NCBI RefSeq assembly: GCF_036541405.1
Contig: NZ_JAZHFS010000002.1
Location: forward strand, 1-64,000
DNA: 64,000 nt
From: Clostridium_AD frigoriphilum
GTDB taxonomy: Bacteria > Bacillota > Clostridia > Clostridiales > Clostridiaceae
Reading direction: 5' to 3'
Shown: positions 52,522-61,134 of the stretch, piece after piece
Position numbering within the stretch: the stretch's first letter is position 1
Layout of the letters: every line of letters begins with the position of its first letter
The notes under the pieces: model-generated
Database searches by the model: none
Seen by the model: only the letters and a program-made list of their open reading frames with translations
Told to the model about the DNA's origin: nothing
Translations under genes and position numbers: made by a program

Positions 52522-53223
52522 ATGTTAGAGGATTTAAAACAAAAGGTATTTGAAGCAAATTTATTGTTACCTTTATATAATTTAGTAACTTTCACTTGGG
52601 GTAATGTTTCTGGAATTGATCGTTCAAGGGGTTTAATTGTTATAAAACCTAGTGGCGTTGAATACAATCAAATGAGCGTAAGTGATATGGTTGTTGTTGA
52701 TATGGATGGAAATATAGTTGAAGGTAAATTAAATCCTTCAAGTGATACACCAACTCATTTAGTTTTATACAAAGCTTTTCCAAATATCATGGGCGTAGTT
52801 CATACACATTCTCCTTGGGCAGTTTCTTTTGCCCAAGCAGGTGTTTCTATTCCAGCTGCGGGAACAACACATGGTGATTATTTTTATGGGGATGTACCTG
52901 TAACTAGGGCGATGACTGAAGATGAAATAATTAAAGACTATGAAAAACAAACTGGAAATGTTGTAGTTGAAACTTTTGATAAAAATAATATTAATCCAGA
53001 TCATGTACCGGGAGTACTTGTTAATGATCATGGTCCATTTACTTGGGGTACGGATCCTAGTAATGCAGTTCATAACTCTGTAGTACTAGAGGAAGTTGCA
53101 AAGATGGCATATCATTCACTTCAATTAAATCCACATAATATTAAAATGGATCAAGTTTTGTTAGATAAACATTTTAATCGTAAACATGGAAAGAATGCAT
53201 ATTATGGTCAAAACAAAAAATAG
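52522..53223 (+). CDS. araD: L-ribulose-5-phosphate 4-epimerase
   Basis: 233 residues, class II aldolase/epimerase. TWGNVSGIDRSRGLIVIKPS, GVVHTHSPWAVSFAQAG (zinc His pair), GTTHGDYFYGDVPVTR and NDHGPFTWG are AraD signatures. Converts L-ribulose-5-phosphate to D-xylulose-5-phosphate. Start overlaps the ribosome binding region only 3 bp after araB, so coupling is likely. Confidence 0.96.
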   Translation: MLEDLKQKVFEANLLLPLYNLVTFTWGNVSGIDRSRGLIVIKPSGVEYNQMSVSDMVVVDMDGNIVEGKLNPSSDTPTHLVLYKAFPNIMGVVHTHSPWAVSFAQAGVSIPAAGTTHGDYFYGDVPVTRAMTEDEIIKDYEKQTGNVVVETFDKNNINPDHVPGVLVNDHGPFTWGTDPSNAVHNSVVLEEVAKMAYHSLQLNPHNIKMDQVLLDKHFNRKHGKNAYYGQNKK

Positions 53224-53261
53224 ATTAATAAGAAGTTAGATTATGAAGGAGGAAATAGAAT

Positions 53262-54728
53262 ATGTTAGATAACAAAAAGATGGAATTTTGGTTTATCGTA
53301 GGTAGTCAAAACTTATATGGTCAAGAAGCGTTAGATGAGGTTAAACAGGATTCACAAGTTATTGCAGATGGTTTAAATAAAAGTGGAAAATTACCTTACA
53401 CTATAGTATTTAAATCACTAGCAACATCTGCGGATGAAATTACTAGTTTAATGAAAGAAGTAAACTATAATGATAAGGTAGCTGGCGTAATTACTTGGAT
53501 GCACACTTTCTCACCTGCTAAAATGTGGATAGCTGGTACAAAATTATTACAAAAACCTCTACTACATTTGGCAACACAATTTAGTGAACATATTCCATGG
53601 AAAACAATTGATATGGATTATATGAATCTACATCAAAGTGCTCATGGAGATCGTGAATATGGGTTTATTAATGCAAGACTAAAAAAACATAATAAAGTAA
53701 TTTTTGGATATTGGAAAACAGATGAGATTAAAAAAGAAATTGCTGATTGGATGAATGTAGCCGTAGGGTTTATTATAAGTCAGGAGATAAAAGTTGCTCG
53801 TTTTGGTGATAACATGCGTAATGTTGCTGTTACTGAAGGAGATAAAATAGAAGCTCAAATTCAATTTGGCTGGACAGTTGATTACTTTGCTATTGGTGAT
53901 TTAACTACCGAGATTAGTAAAGTTTCAGAAAAAGAAGTTGATGACACATATGAAGGATTTAAGAAAATATACATTATGGATGCTGGAGAAAATGATCCTA
54001 AATTCTATGAGAAACAAGTAAAAGAACAAATAAGAATTGAAATTGGATTAAGGACTTTTCTAGAAGCAGGAAATTACACAGCATTTACAACAAATTTTGA
54101 AGATCTATATGGTATGAAACAACTACCTGGACTTGCTGTTCAAAGGTTGAATGCACAGGGGTACGGATTTGCTGGAGAAGGAGATTGGAAAACAGCAGCA
54201 ATGTCTAGATTGTTTAAGGTTATGACTAATAATGAGAAAACAGGATTTATGGAAGATTATATGTACGAATTAAGCACTGGTAATGAAAGAATCTTAGGCG
54301 CACATATGCTTGAAGTAGATCCAACATTTGCTTCAGACAAGCCTAGCGTAGTTGTTAAACCACTTGGAATTGGTGATAAAGAAGATCCAGCTCGTTTAAT
54401 ATTTAATGGCTCAGTTGGAGCTGGAGTTGCAGTATCTATGCTTGATTTAGGAACGCATTATCGTTTAATTATTAACGAAATAACAGCAGTTAAACCTACT
54501 GAAGATATGCCAAACTTACCTGTAGCTAAAATGGTATGGAAGCCAGAACCAAACTTTAGTGATGGTGTTAAAGCATGGATATATTCTGGTGGTGGACATC
54601 ATACAGTTGTTACATTAAAGTTAACAGTTGATCAAGTTTATGATTGGAGCCGTATGGTTGGGCTCGAAACTGTTATAATAGATCATGATACAAAATTAAG
54701 AGACATTATGAAAGATACAACAAGATAA
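53262..54728 (+). CDS. araA: L-arabinose isomerase
   Basis: 488 residues, normal length is about 490-500. EFWFIVGSQNLYGQEAL opens the protein; ITWMHTFSPAKMWIAG, HLATQFSEHIPW, NLHQSAHGDREYGFI and GLAVQRLNAQGYGFAGEGDW carry the metal and substrate residues. Converts L-arabinose to L-ribulose. Third gene of the ara operon, ribosome binding site GAAGGAGG. Confidence 0.97.
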   Translation: MLDNKKMEFWFIVGSQNLYGQEALDEVKQDSQVIADGLNKSGKLPYTIVFKSLATSADEITSLMKEVNYNDKVAGVITWMHTFSPAKMWIAGTKLLQKPLLHLATQFSEHIPWKTIDMDYMNLHQSAHGDREYGFINARLKKHNKVIFGYWKTDEIKKEIADWMNVAVGFIISQEIKVARFGDNMRNVAVTEGDKIEAQIQFGWTVDYFAIGDLTTEISKVSEKEVDDTYEGFKKIYIMDAGENDPKFYEKQVKEQIRIEIGLRTFLEAGNYTAFTTNFEDLYGMKQLPGLAVQRLNAQGYGFAGEGDWKTAAMSRLFKVMTNNEKTGFMEDYMYELSTGNERILGAHMLEVDPTFASDKPSVVVKPLGIGDKEDPARLIFNGSVGAGVAVSMLDLGTHYRLIINEITAVKPTEDMPNLPVAKMVWKPEPNFSDGVKAWIYSGGGHHTVVTLKLTVDQVYDWSRMVGLETVIIDHDTKLRDIMKDTTR

Positions 54729-54754
54729 AATAAATAACTAGAGAAAAATAATAT

Positions 54755-54782
54755 AAAAGGTTGGCAGTTTTGCTGACCTTTT
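54755..54782 (+). terminator. Terminator/attenuator between araA and transaldolase
   Basis: AAAAGGTTGGCAG and CTGACCTTTT form a stem with T-rich end directly before the transaldolase ribosome binding site (AAGGAGG, 54785-54791). It probably lowers, rather than abolishes, read-through. Confidence 0.6.
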
Positions 54783-54799
54783 ATAAGGAGGCTAATTAT

Positions 54800-55447
54800 A
54801 TGAAATTATTTATTGATACAGCTAATGTAGAAGATATCCGTGAAGCTAATGATATGGGTGTTATTTGTGGTGTTACCACTAACCCTTCACTAATTGCAAA
54901 AGAAGGTAGAGACTTTAATGAAGTTATAAAAGAAATAGCATCTATTGTAGACGGACCTATAAGTGGAGAAGTTATTTCTTTAGATTCAAAAGGTATGATA
55001 AAAGAAGGAAGAGAAATAGCAAAAATACATAAAAATATGATTGTTAAAATTCCAATGACGCAGGATGGTCTAAAGGCTGTTAAAGTACTTTCAAAAGAAG
55101 GAATAAAAACAAATGTAACATTAATATTCTCAGCTGGACAAGCATTACTTGCAGCAAGAGCAGGAGCATCATATGTAAGTCCTTTCATTGGAAGACTTGA
55201 TGATATAAATGCTAATGCTATGGACTTAATAAGAACTATTGTTACAATCTTTAAAGTACATGCAATAGACACTGAAATAATTGCGGCTAGCATAAGAAAT
55301 CCAATGCATGTTACAGATGTTGCGGTTGCAGGGGCTCATATTGCGACTGTTCCACTTAAAATCATTAAACAGATGATAAAACATCCATTGACCGATGCTG
55401 GAATAGAAAAATTTGCTAAAGATTGGAAAGAAACTTTCGGAAAATAA
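54800..55447 (+). CDS. Transaldolase (type 3B, FSA-like)
   Basis: About 215 residues from ATG 54800 (TAAGGAGG upstream); the frame extends to 54761 through the hairpin and is not translated there. MKLFIDTANVEDIREANDMG, GVTTNPSLIAKEG, the Schiff-base lysine in KIPMTQDGLKAV, TNVTLIFSAGQALLAARAG, VSPFIGRLDDI and HVTDVAVAGAHIATVP. Short microbial transaldolase/fructose-6-phosphate aldolase. It channels xylulose-5-phosphate from arabinose into glycolysis. Probably partly co-transcribed with araBDA. Confidence 0.93.
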   Translation: MKLFIDTANVEDIREANDMGVICGVTTNPSLIAKEGRDFNEVIKEIASIVDGPISGEVISLDSKGMIKEGREIAKIHKNMIVKIPMTQDGLKAVKVLSKEGIKTNVTLIFSAGQALLAARAGASYVSPFIGRLDDINANAMDLIRTIVTIFKVHAIDTEIIAASIRNPMHVTDVAVAGAHIATVPLKIIKQMIKHPLTDAGIEKFAKDWKETFGK

Positions 55448-55469
55448 TAATGAAATTATGTAGATAATG

Positions 55470-55508
55470 TATGGAACCTTTCTTTAAAAGAAAGGTTCCA
55501 TATTTTTT
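55470..55508 (+). terminator. Terminator of the ara/transaldolase operon
   Basis: TATGGAACCTTTCTTT and AGAAAGGTTCCATA with a tiny loop, followed by TTTTTTT. Confidence 0.92.
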
Positions 55509-55517
55509 TATAAAATC

Positions 55518-55558
55518 TTGACATAAACTATTATATACAATAGCATTGTATATAATAG
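55518..55558 (+). promoter_or_regulatory. Promoter region with 14-bp dyad before EFR1 gene
   Basis: CTATTATATACAAT (55528-55541) and ATTGTATATAATAG (55545-55558) are perfect arms around AGC. A TTGACA lies at 55518-55523. A good -10 at the right spacing is not obvious. The dyad is operator-like (MarR/GntR style); the regulator is not adjacent. Confidence 0.55.
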
Positions 55559-55615
55559 AGTAGTTATAAATGAAATTGTTTCAATGAAAATAATATTGAG
55601 TATAGGAGTGTTTTT

Positions 55616-56392
55616 ATGGAATCGACAATTTATTGTTTTAGTGGTACGGGTAATTCTTTAAAGGTAGCCAAGGATATAGCTCTTGAATTAAAAGATACAG
55701 AAATAATACAAATATGTACAAAAAATATGAATATTGACAATGCATCATCAAATAAAATTGGATTTATTTTTCCAGTATACGCTTCTGGAATTCCACTTTT
55801 AGTTAAAAAGTTTATTAAAGAAATTAGACTTAAAAAGGAGGCTTATGTTTATACTGTTGTAACTTTTGGATCAGCATCGGGGGCTTCTATAAAACAATTA
55901 GAAGAGCTGTTAACTGACAAGGGTATTAAACTTAGCGCTGCGTTTAAAGTCAAAATGCCAGGAAATTATCAAGTGATTTATGCACCTTATTCTGAGGAAA
56001 AACAGAAAAAGTGTTTTGACGATGAAAAAGCAAAAATAAGTGGAATTGTTAAAAGTTTAAATAATAATGAGATAGTTGGATTTAGTGGACTAGGCGAAAG
56101 CTTGATGAGGACAGTTGGTGGCATGGTTTACAGCAGCTTTAGCCCTTATGAAAAAGATAAAGATTTTTGGATAGACAAAAACTGTAATGGTTGCGGTACA
56201 TGCTCAAAAGTATGTCCTACGAGTAATATAGAAATGATGGAGGGTAAACCACAATGGCAACATAAATGTGAGCAATGTCTTGCTTGTATGCAGTGGTGCC
56301 CACAAAAATCAATTCAATATAAAAAAGTAACAATAAAAAGAGGTCGTTATCATCACCCAGATGTAGACGTTACGGAATTATTCCATTTATAA
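55616..56392 (+). CDS. EFR1 family flavodoxin-ferredoxin protein
   Basis: 258 residues. The N-terminal flavodoxin-like fold has the FMN-binding loop YCFSGTGNSLKVAKDIA and FIFPVYASGIPLLVKKFI; the C-terminal part has two 4Fe-4S motifs, CNGCGTCSKVCP (about residues 190-201) and CEQCLACMQWCP (about 218-229). EFR1 proteins are small electron carriers of anaerobes. Partner is unknown. Preceded by a dyad, followed by the conserved 27-nt element and a terminator. Confidence 0.88.
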   Translation: MESTIYCFSGTGNSLKVAKDIALELKDTEIIQICTKNMNIDNASSNKIGFIFPVYASGIPLLVKKFIKEIRLKKEAYVYTVVTFGSASGASIKQLEELLTDKGIKLSAAFKVKMPGNYQVIYAPYSEEKQKKCFDDEKAKISGIVKSLNNNEIVGFSGLGESLMRTVGGMVYSSFSPYEKDKDFWIDKNCNGCGTCSKVCPTSNIEMMEGKPQWQHKCEQCLACMQWCPQKSIQYKKVTIKRGRYHHPDVDVTELFHL

Positions 56393-56409
56393 AAAGCGAG
56401 TTATTAATA

Positions 56410-56436
56410 TTGCAGCGACCCAGGAAATGATTTAAT
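56410..56436 (+). repeat. Conserved 27-nt element, copy B
   Basis: Contains AGCGACCCAG and ATGATTTAAT; three differences from copy A (47527-47553). It lies 18 bp after the EFR1 stop and just before a terminator stem, 160 bp before the peroxidase start. Confidence 0.65.
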
Positions 56437-56439
56437 ATA

Positions 56440-56488
56440 ACAAGCGTTAGGCTCTTTAAATAGAGATTTAACGTTTGTTTTATTTTTT
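56440..56488 (+). terminator. Terminator before the peroxidase gene
   Basis: ACAAGCGTTA pairs with TTAACGTTTGT, with inner CTCT/AGAG, followed by TTTATTTTTT. Confidence 0.75.
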
Positions 56489-56595
56489 GTAAAATTTAGG
56501 TTGACAATAATAATAATTAAACATATAATAAAATTGAGTCAAATTTAATTGTATAAAACTAAAAAATAAATTAATTTTGAAGGGAAGTAAATAAT

Positions 56596-57075
56596 ATGAA
56601 TTTTTATGATTTTTCAGCAAAAGAAATGGATGGACAAGATATAAAGATGGAGGAATACAAGGGTAAGGTTGTTTTAGTTGTAAACACTGCAAGTAAGTGT
56701 GGATTAACACCACAGTTTGAAGGTCTTGAAAAATTATATAACGAATATAAGCAGCAAGGGTTTGAAATTCTAGGATTCCCTTGTAATCAGTTTGCAAAGC
56801 AGGATTCTGGCAGTAATGAAGAGATACAGCAGTTTTGTTTATTAAATTATGGAGTTAGTTTTACTATGTTTGAAAAAATAAATGTAAATGGACAAAATGC
56901 ACATCCTTTATATAAATATTTAAAGAATGAGGAAAAAGGATTTTTAGGTAAGGAAATAAAATGGAATTTTACTAAATTTTTAATAAATACAGAAGGGCAA
57001 GTAATTAAGAGATATGCTCCAACAGTGCTTCCATTAAATATAAAAACAGATATAGAAAACTTATTAAAAAAATAA
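56596..57075 (+). CDS. Glutathione peroxidase-family thiol peroxidase
   Basis: 159 residues. NFYDFSAKEMDGQDIKMEEY, catalytic Cys in VNTASKCGLTPQFEGLEKLY, GFPCNQFAKQDSGSNEEIQQF (resolving Cys candidate and Gln), and KWNFTKFLINTEGQVIKRY (Trp-Asn). Cysteine rather than selenocysteine at the active site. Most bacterial members use thioredoxin. It would remove peroxides in this anaerobe. Ribosome binding site GAAGGGA. Confidence 0.92.
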   Translation: MNFYDFSAKEMDGQDIKMEEYKGKVVLVVNTASKCGLTPQFEGLEKLYNEYKQQGFEILGFPCNQFAKQDSGSNEEIQQFCLLNYGVSFTMFEKINVNGQNAHPLYKYLKNEEKGFLGKEIKWNFTKFLINTEGQVIKRYAPTVLPLNIKTDIENLLKK

Positions 57076-57084
57076 AATTGCATT

Positions 57085-57124
57085 TAAAAAACGGGGCTGT
57101 AATAAATTACAGGCTCGTTTTTTA
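57085..57124 (+). terminator. Terminator after the peroxidase gene
   Basis: AAAAAACG and CGTTTTTT with inner CTGTAAT/ATTACAG; T-rich end. Confidence 0.85.
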
Positions 57125-57160
57125 GATAATACAATGTTTTTAGTGTTTATTACAAAAACA

Positions 57161-57214
57161 TTGACTTTGTATCTATACGGTGCTAAGGTAATAGTATTAT
57201 AACAATACAAAGTA
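57161..57214 (+). promoter_or_regulatory. Candidate NrtR operator at the NUDIX gene
   Basis: ACTTTGTA (57164-57171) and TACAAAGTA (57206-57214) are the same word on opposite strands. The same word stands at 59032-59040 on the promoter of the pncB transcript. Shared presence in front of NAD-salvage genes suggests binding by the NrtR-like protein. Confidence 0.5.
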
Positions 57215-57271
57215 GATTAGATTAGCATAGTCATAAAATAATAATAAACAATATAGAAAGGAAAAATGATT

Positions 57272-58192
57272 ATGAGAAATTTAGATATAAAAAATAAGGA
57301 CGGATTAACTGAAAAAGAGTTTTTGGGTAGTTATGTGCCAGGGAATTATGATAGACCATCTAATACAGTGGATATGTTACTTTTTACGATAGATGATATA
57401 CCAGTAGAAGGGAAAGATCCTGATAAAGCGCTTAAATTGCTTTTGGTAAGGAGGGGCGACCATCCATATATTGGGTGTTATGGGATTCCGGGTGGGTTCG
57501 TTAATATTGATGAAGGATTAAGTACAGCTTGTTACAGAGAATTAAAAGAAGAAACTAATATTGATAGTGTGTATTTTGAGCAGTTAAAAACTTTTGGGGA
57601 TCTAGTAGATAGGGACCCGAGGATGAGGGTTATTTCGATAGCTTATTTGGCACTTGCTGATAAAACAAACATTAAGGCAGTAGCAGGTGATGATGCTACT
57701 TATGCGCAATGGTTTACGGTAAAGAAAGATTTTGTTTCATCAGATAATTCTGGAATAGAGAGAGTTGATGTTTATAATATAACACTTATTTCTGATGATG
57801 GTGAGGTTAAAATTGGTTATGTCGTTTATGAAAGATTTGTTAAGAATGGCATTATTACAATTAAAGTACCATCTTATGAGCCACTTAAGTGGAGTAAAGA
57901 TGAACTTGCTTTCGACCATATTGACGAAGTGTATTATGCGTTAGATAGACTTAAAAATAAGATAGAATACACCTCAATTGCTTTTTCATTACTTCCAAAA
58001 TATTTTACGTTAAGAGAAGCTCAAAAAATATATGAAGCTATTCTTAATTTAGGAAAACCTTTATCAAGGGCTAATTTTAGGCGCAAGATTAAGAAGATGG
58101 TTGTAGAAACTGATAAAGAAAAAACAACTGCGGGAAGACCTGCAACTTGTTATATGTTTAATGAAAACTGGGAACATAATTTCTTAGACTAA
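57272..58192 (+). CDS. NUDIX/winged-helix NrtR-like NAD regulator
   Basis: About 306 residues; ATG 57272 has better spacing to AGAAAGGA than ATG 57266. NUDIX domain: LKLLLVRRGDHPYIGCYGIPG, GGFVNIDEGLSTACYRELKEET. A C-terminal winged helix (YFTLREAQKIYEAILNLGKP, SRANFRRKIKKMVVETDKEK, AGRPATCYMF) identifies the NrtR architecture: ADP-ribose-responsive repressors of NAD biosynthesis. REL-KEET keeps part of the Nudix box (G-x5-E-x7-REx2EE), so hydrolase activity is possible. It heads the NAD-salvage cluster. Confidence 0.87.
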   Translation: MRNLDIKNKDGLTEKEFLGSYVPGNYDRPSNTVDMLLFTIDDIPVEGKDPDKALKLLLVRRGDHPYIGCYGIPGGFVNIDEGLSTACYRELKEETNIDSVYFEQLKTFGDLVDRDPRMRVISIAYLALADKTNIKAVAGDDATYAQWFTVKKDFVSSDNSGIERVDVYNITLISDDGEVKIGYVVYERFVKNGIITIKVPSYEPLKWSKDELAFDHIDEVYYALDRLKNKIEYTSIAFSLLPKYFTLREAQKIYEAILNLGKPLSRANFRRKIKKMVVETDKEKTTAGRPATCYMFNENWEHNFLD

Positions 58193-58245
58193 TAGGTTAA
58201 TTATCACATTTGGTGATAAATAATAAAAGAGAGGAAATGATATGC

Positions 58246-58899
58246 ATGATAAATTTACTAATAAATAAAATATTTGATATGCAAAATGAAATAAAGGGAA
58301 ATGTAGTTAATTTAAATGACCTTCCAAAAGAAAAAACAGCTTTGATAGTTATGGATATGGTAAATGGTTTTGTCCACGCTGGAATAATGTCTTCACCAAG
58401 AGTTGAAACTATTATAGATAATGTTGTAACTATTAATGAGCGTACATACGGATATAAGAAGGTGTTTTTTTTGGAGCAACATGATGAAAATTCTACTGAG
58501 TTTAAAATCTACGGAAGACATTGCTTAAAAAATAGTACCGAGGCAGAACTTATTTCTTCATTGAACTGTGGAGCTACACTTCATAGTAATACTACAATAA
58601 TCCATAAGAATAGTACTAATGGTTTCCATGCACCAGAATTTAAAACATGGCTTCATGAAAATGAAGCGCAAATTGAAAACTATATTATAGAAGGATGTTC
58701 AACGGATATATGTGTTAAGCATTTTACAGAAACATTAAAAACATATTTTAATGAAAAAAATATTGATAGAAGAATTATTGTACCAATAGATTCAGTAGAA
58801 ACCTTTGACACTGGAACTCATGATGGTGATTTAATGAAAGTTATATCTCTTTGGGAAATGAAATCTAATGGCATAGAGGTAGTTGATACTATATTATAG
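58246..58899 (+). CDS. Nicotinamidase-like cysteine hydrolase
   Basis: About 217 residues from ATG 58246 (AGAGAGG upstream; ATG 58237 is too close). Isochorismatase-fold: catalytic Asp in TALIVMDMVNGFVHAG, HDENSTEFKIYGRHCLKNST, a lysine in IIHKNSTNGFHA, catalytic Cys in IIEGCSTDICVKHF. The IxGxxxxxCV pattern and position between NrtR and PncB support conversion of nicotinamide to nicotinate. It probably feeds PncB. Confidence 0.83.
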   Translation: MINLLINKIFDMQNEIKGNVVNLNDLPKEKTALIVMDMVNGFVHAGIMSSPRVETIIDNVVTINERTYGYKKVFFLEQHDENSTEFKIYGRHCLKNSTEAELISSLNCGATLHSNTTIIHKNSTNGFHAPEFKTWLHENEAQIENYIIEGCSTDICVKHFTETLKTYFNEKNIDRRIIVPIDSVETFDTGTHDGDLMKVISLWEMKSNGIEVVDTIL

Positions 58900-58921
58900 T
58901 TATTTCATTAATAGTGTAGAT

Positions 58922-58965
58922 TATAAAATTAGTTCCTTTTATTGCCTAAAGGAACTAATTTTATA
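58922..58965 (+). terminator. Terminator after the nicotinamidase gene
   Basis: 18-bp perfect arms (58922-58939 and 58948-58965, core AGTTCCTTT/AAAGGAACT) with an 8-nt loop, T-rich right arm. Confidence 0.85.
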
Positions 58966-58987
58966 TATAAACCAATAGTATGGAATA

Positions 58988-59040
58988 TTGACAATGGAAT
59001 AGTATATGATATAATGATAGTACTACATAGGTACAAAGTA
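58988..59040 (+). promoter_or_regulatory. Promoter of the pncB transcript with NrtR-like site
   Basis: TTGACA (58988-58993), 16 bp, TATAAT (59010-59015). TACAAAGTA (59032-59040) lies about 15 bp after the expected start point and CTTTGTA recurs at 59088-59094. Confidence 0.7.
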
Positions 59041-59130
59041 TCTTGGATATAAAAAGAAAAATACTAATTTTTAATTTTTTATGAATGCTTTGTACTGTTT
59101 TGATACTAAATAGATAAGGAGTGAAAGTGT

Positions 59131-59490
59131 ATGATGAATTATTATATGATAAAAATACTAAATGAATTGGTAAATGAGGGGAGAATAAATACACTATCCG
59201 GAGTTGTAAAGGATAATAACAGAAAGGTTTATATTGAAGGTAACGAGTATCAAGAATATAGCTTGGATTTGATTTTTCTTGTTGACACGGATGATCTATT
59301 TAAAAAGACTATTGCGTTTACAATAACGACAAATTCATTTAGTTCAAAAATCGAAGTAATAAAACATTGTAGTACGATAAGTCAAATATTTAGTAGAAAG
59401 AAAGTTAAAGATGTTACTAACTATATAATAGATAAAATACTAGAATTTAAAAATAAAAATAACCAATGCTTAAATTTATTGAATGCTTAG
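59131..59490 (+). CDS. Hypothetical protein in the NAD-salvage cluster
   Basis: 119 residues from ATG 59131 (or 59134) behind AAGGAGTG. No membrane segment or recognised motif; alpha/beta composition with LDLIFLVDTDDLFKKTIAF and KVKDVTNYIIDKILEFK. It precedes pncB by 51 bp and shares its promoter, so a link to NAD metabolism is possible but unproven. Confidence 0.6.
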   Translation: MMNYYMIKILNELVNEGRINTLSGVVKDNNRKVYIEGNEYQEYSLDLIFLVDTDDLFKKTIAFTITTNSFSSKIEVIKHCSTISQIFSRKKVKDVTNYIIDKILEFKNKNNQCLNLLNA

Positions 59491-59541
59491 ATAAAGCGAA
59501 AAATAATTAAGCCCAATAAAAATATTAAATTAAGGAGAAAT

Positions 59542-61029
59542 ATGAAAATGAGTAATGAATTCAATATTCGCGAGGAAAGAAATCTTTCAATGTTAATGGA
59601 TTTTTATGAATTAACAATGTCAAATGGGTATTTTGTAAATGGGGTTTCAAACACAATTGTGTATTTTGATATGTTCTATAGAAAGAACCCAGATGGAGGA
59701 GGATTTTCAATAGCAGCGGGACTTGAACAACTTGTAGTGTTTGTTAAGAACTTAAAATTCACGAGAGAGGATGTAGATTTTTTAAGAAGCAAGGGCGTTT
59801 TATCAGAGGATTTTTTAGAGTATTTATTAGCATTTAAATTCTCAGGAGATATATATGCAATTCCAGAGGGTACAGTAGTATTTCCAAATGAGTCAATAGT
59901 CACAATTAAGGCAAAAGTAATTGAGGCACAACTTATAGAGACTATGTTACTTTTAACAATCAATCATCAAAGCTTAATAGCTACAAAAGCTAGCAGAATA
60001 GTGAGAGCTGCAAAGGGAAGACCAATACTTGAGCTTGGAGCAAGAAGAACCCATGGTGCTGATGCAGCTATAATGGGGGCAAGAGCATCATATATAGGTG
60101 GAGTAAGTGGAACGGCTACAACTATTGCAGATCAAATGTACGGGATTCCTGCTACTGGAACAATGGCACATTCATGGATACAATTCTTTGGAGATGAATA
60201 CAAAGCTTTTGAAACATATGCAAAAACCTACCCAGATACATGTACGTTACTTGTTGATACATATAATGTTATAACTAGTGGTATACCAAATGCTATTAAG
60301 GTTTCCAAAGATGTTTTAGAGCCAATTGGAAAAAGGTTAAAAGCAATTAGACTTGATAGTGGAGATCTTGCTTATCTTTCAAAGAAAGTAAGAATTATGT
60401 TAGACGCAGCAGGGCTTACAGATTGTAAAATAGTAGCATCTAATAGCTTAGATGAGTTTATTATAACTGAATTATTAAATCAAAATGCTAAAATAGACAT
60501 ATTTGGTGTTGGTGAAAGATTAGTAACGGCCAAATCAGAACCAGTATTCGGTGGTGTTTATAAATTAGTGGCAGTTGAAGAAGAGGGAGAAGTTGTACCA
60601 AGAATTAAATTGAGCGAAAGTGAAGAAAAAATTATTAATCCAGGATATAAAATGTGCTGGAGATTATATGACAAAAATACTCACAAGGCAATTGCGGATG
60701 TTATTACACTTACAGGTGAGGTTATAAATGAAGCGGCGCCATATATAATCTTTGACCCAGTTCTTACTTGGAAGAAGAAAAAAGTTACCAATTTTTACGC
60801 AAAAAAGCTTCAAGTACCAATATTTCTTAACGGAGAGTGTGTATATGGATTACCAACTATAGAAGAAATTAGAGATTACTGCAAAAATCAAGTAGACAGC
60901 ATATGGGATGAAGTTAAGAGATTTTCTAATCCTCACAAGTATTTTGTTGATTTATCTCATGAACTTTGGTTAGTTAAGCAGGAATTAATTCGAAAATATA
61001 GAAATCTAGAAGAAAAAAATGAAAAATAA
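59542..61029 (+). CDS. pncB: Nicotinate phosphoribosyltransferase
   Basis: 495 residues. SMLMDFYELTMSNGYFVNG, FSIAAGLEQLVVF, the phosphoacceptor-histidine segment LELGARRTHGADAAIMGARA, GTMAHSWIQFFGDEYKAFE, AIRLDSGDLAYLSKKVR, VASNSLDEFIITELL and FGVGERLVTAKSEPVFGG. Makes nicotinate mononucleotide, the first step of the Preiss-Handler route. Start may be ATG 59542 or 59548. Confidence 0.95.
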   Translation: MKMSNEFNIREERNLSMLMDFYELTMSNGYFVNGVSNTIVYFDMFYRKNPDGGGFSIAAGLEQLVVFVKNLKFTREDVDFLRSKGVLSEDFLEYLLAFKFSGDIYAIPEGTVVFPNESIVTIKAKVIEAQLIETMLLLTINHQSLIATKASRIVRAAKGRPILELGARRTHGADAAIMGARASYIGGVSGTATTIADQMYGIPATGTMAHSWIQFFGDEYKAFETYAKTYPDTCTLLVDTYNVITSGIPNAIKVSKDVLEPIGKRLKAIRLDSGDLAYLSKKVRIMLDAAGLTDCKIVASNSLDEFIITELLNQNAKIDIFGVGERLVTAKSEPVFGGVYKLVAVEEEGEVVPRIKLSESEEKIINPGYKMCWRLYDKNTHKAIADVITLTGEVINEAAPYIIFDPVLTWKKKKVTNFYAKKLQVPIFLNGECVYGLPTIEEIRDYCKNQVDSIWDEVKRFSNPHKYFVDLSHELWLVKQELIRKYRNLEEKNEK

Positions 61030-61134
61030 TTAAATGTACTTATATTAGTTATATGATATAGTGATTATGTGGCTGAGAAGAAAGAATAATTGGTAATATA
61101 AAGTAAATTAGACTCAATAGGGAGGAAGGACATT

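Noticed and set aside
54796..55293. 165-residue minus-strand ORF opposite transaldolase
   Set aside because: Shadow of a clearly conserved gene; composition is hydrophobic nonsense and there is no start signal.
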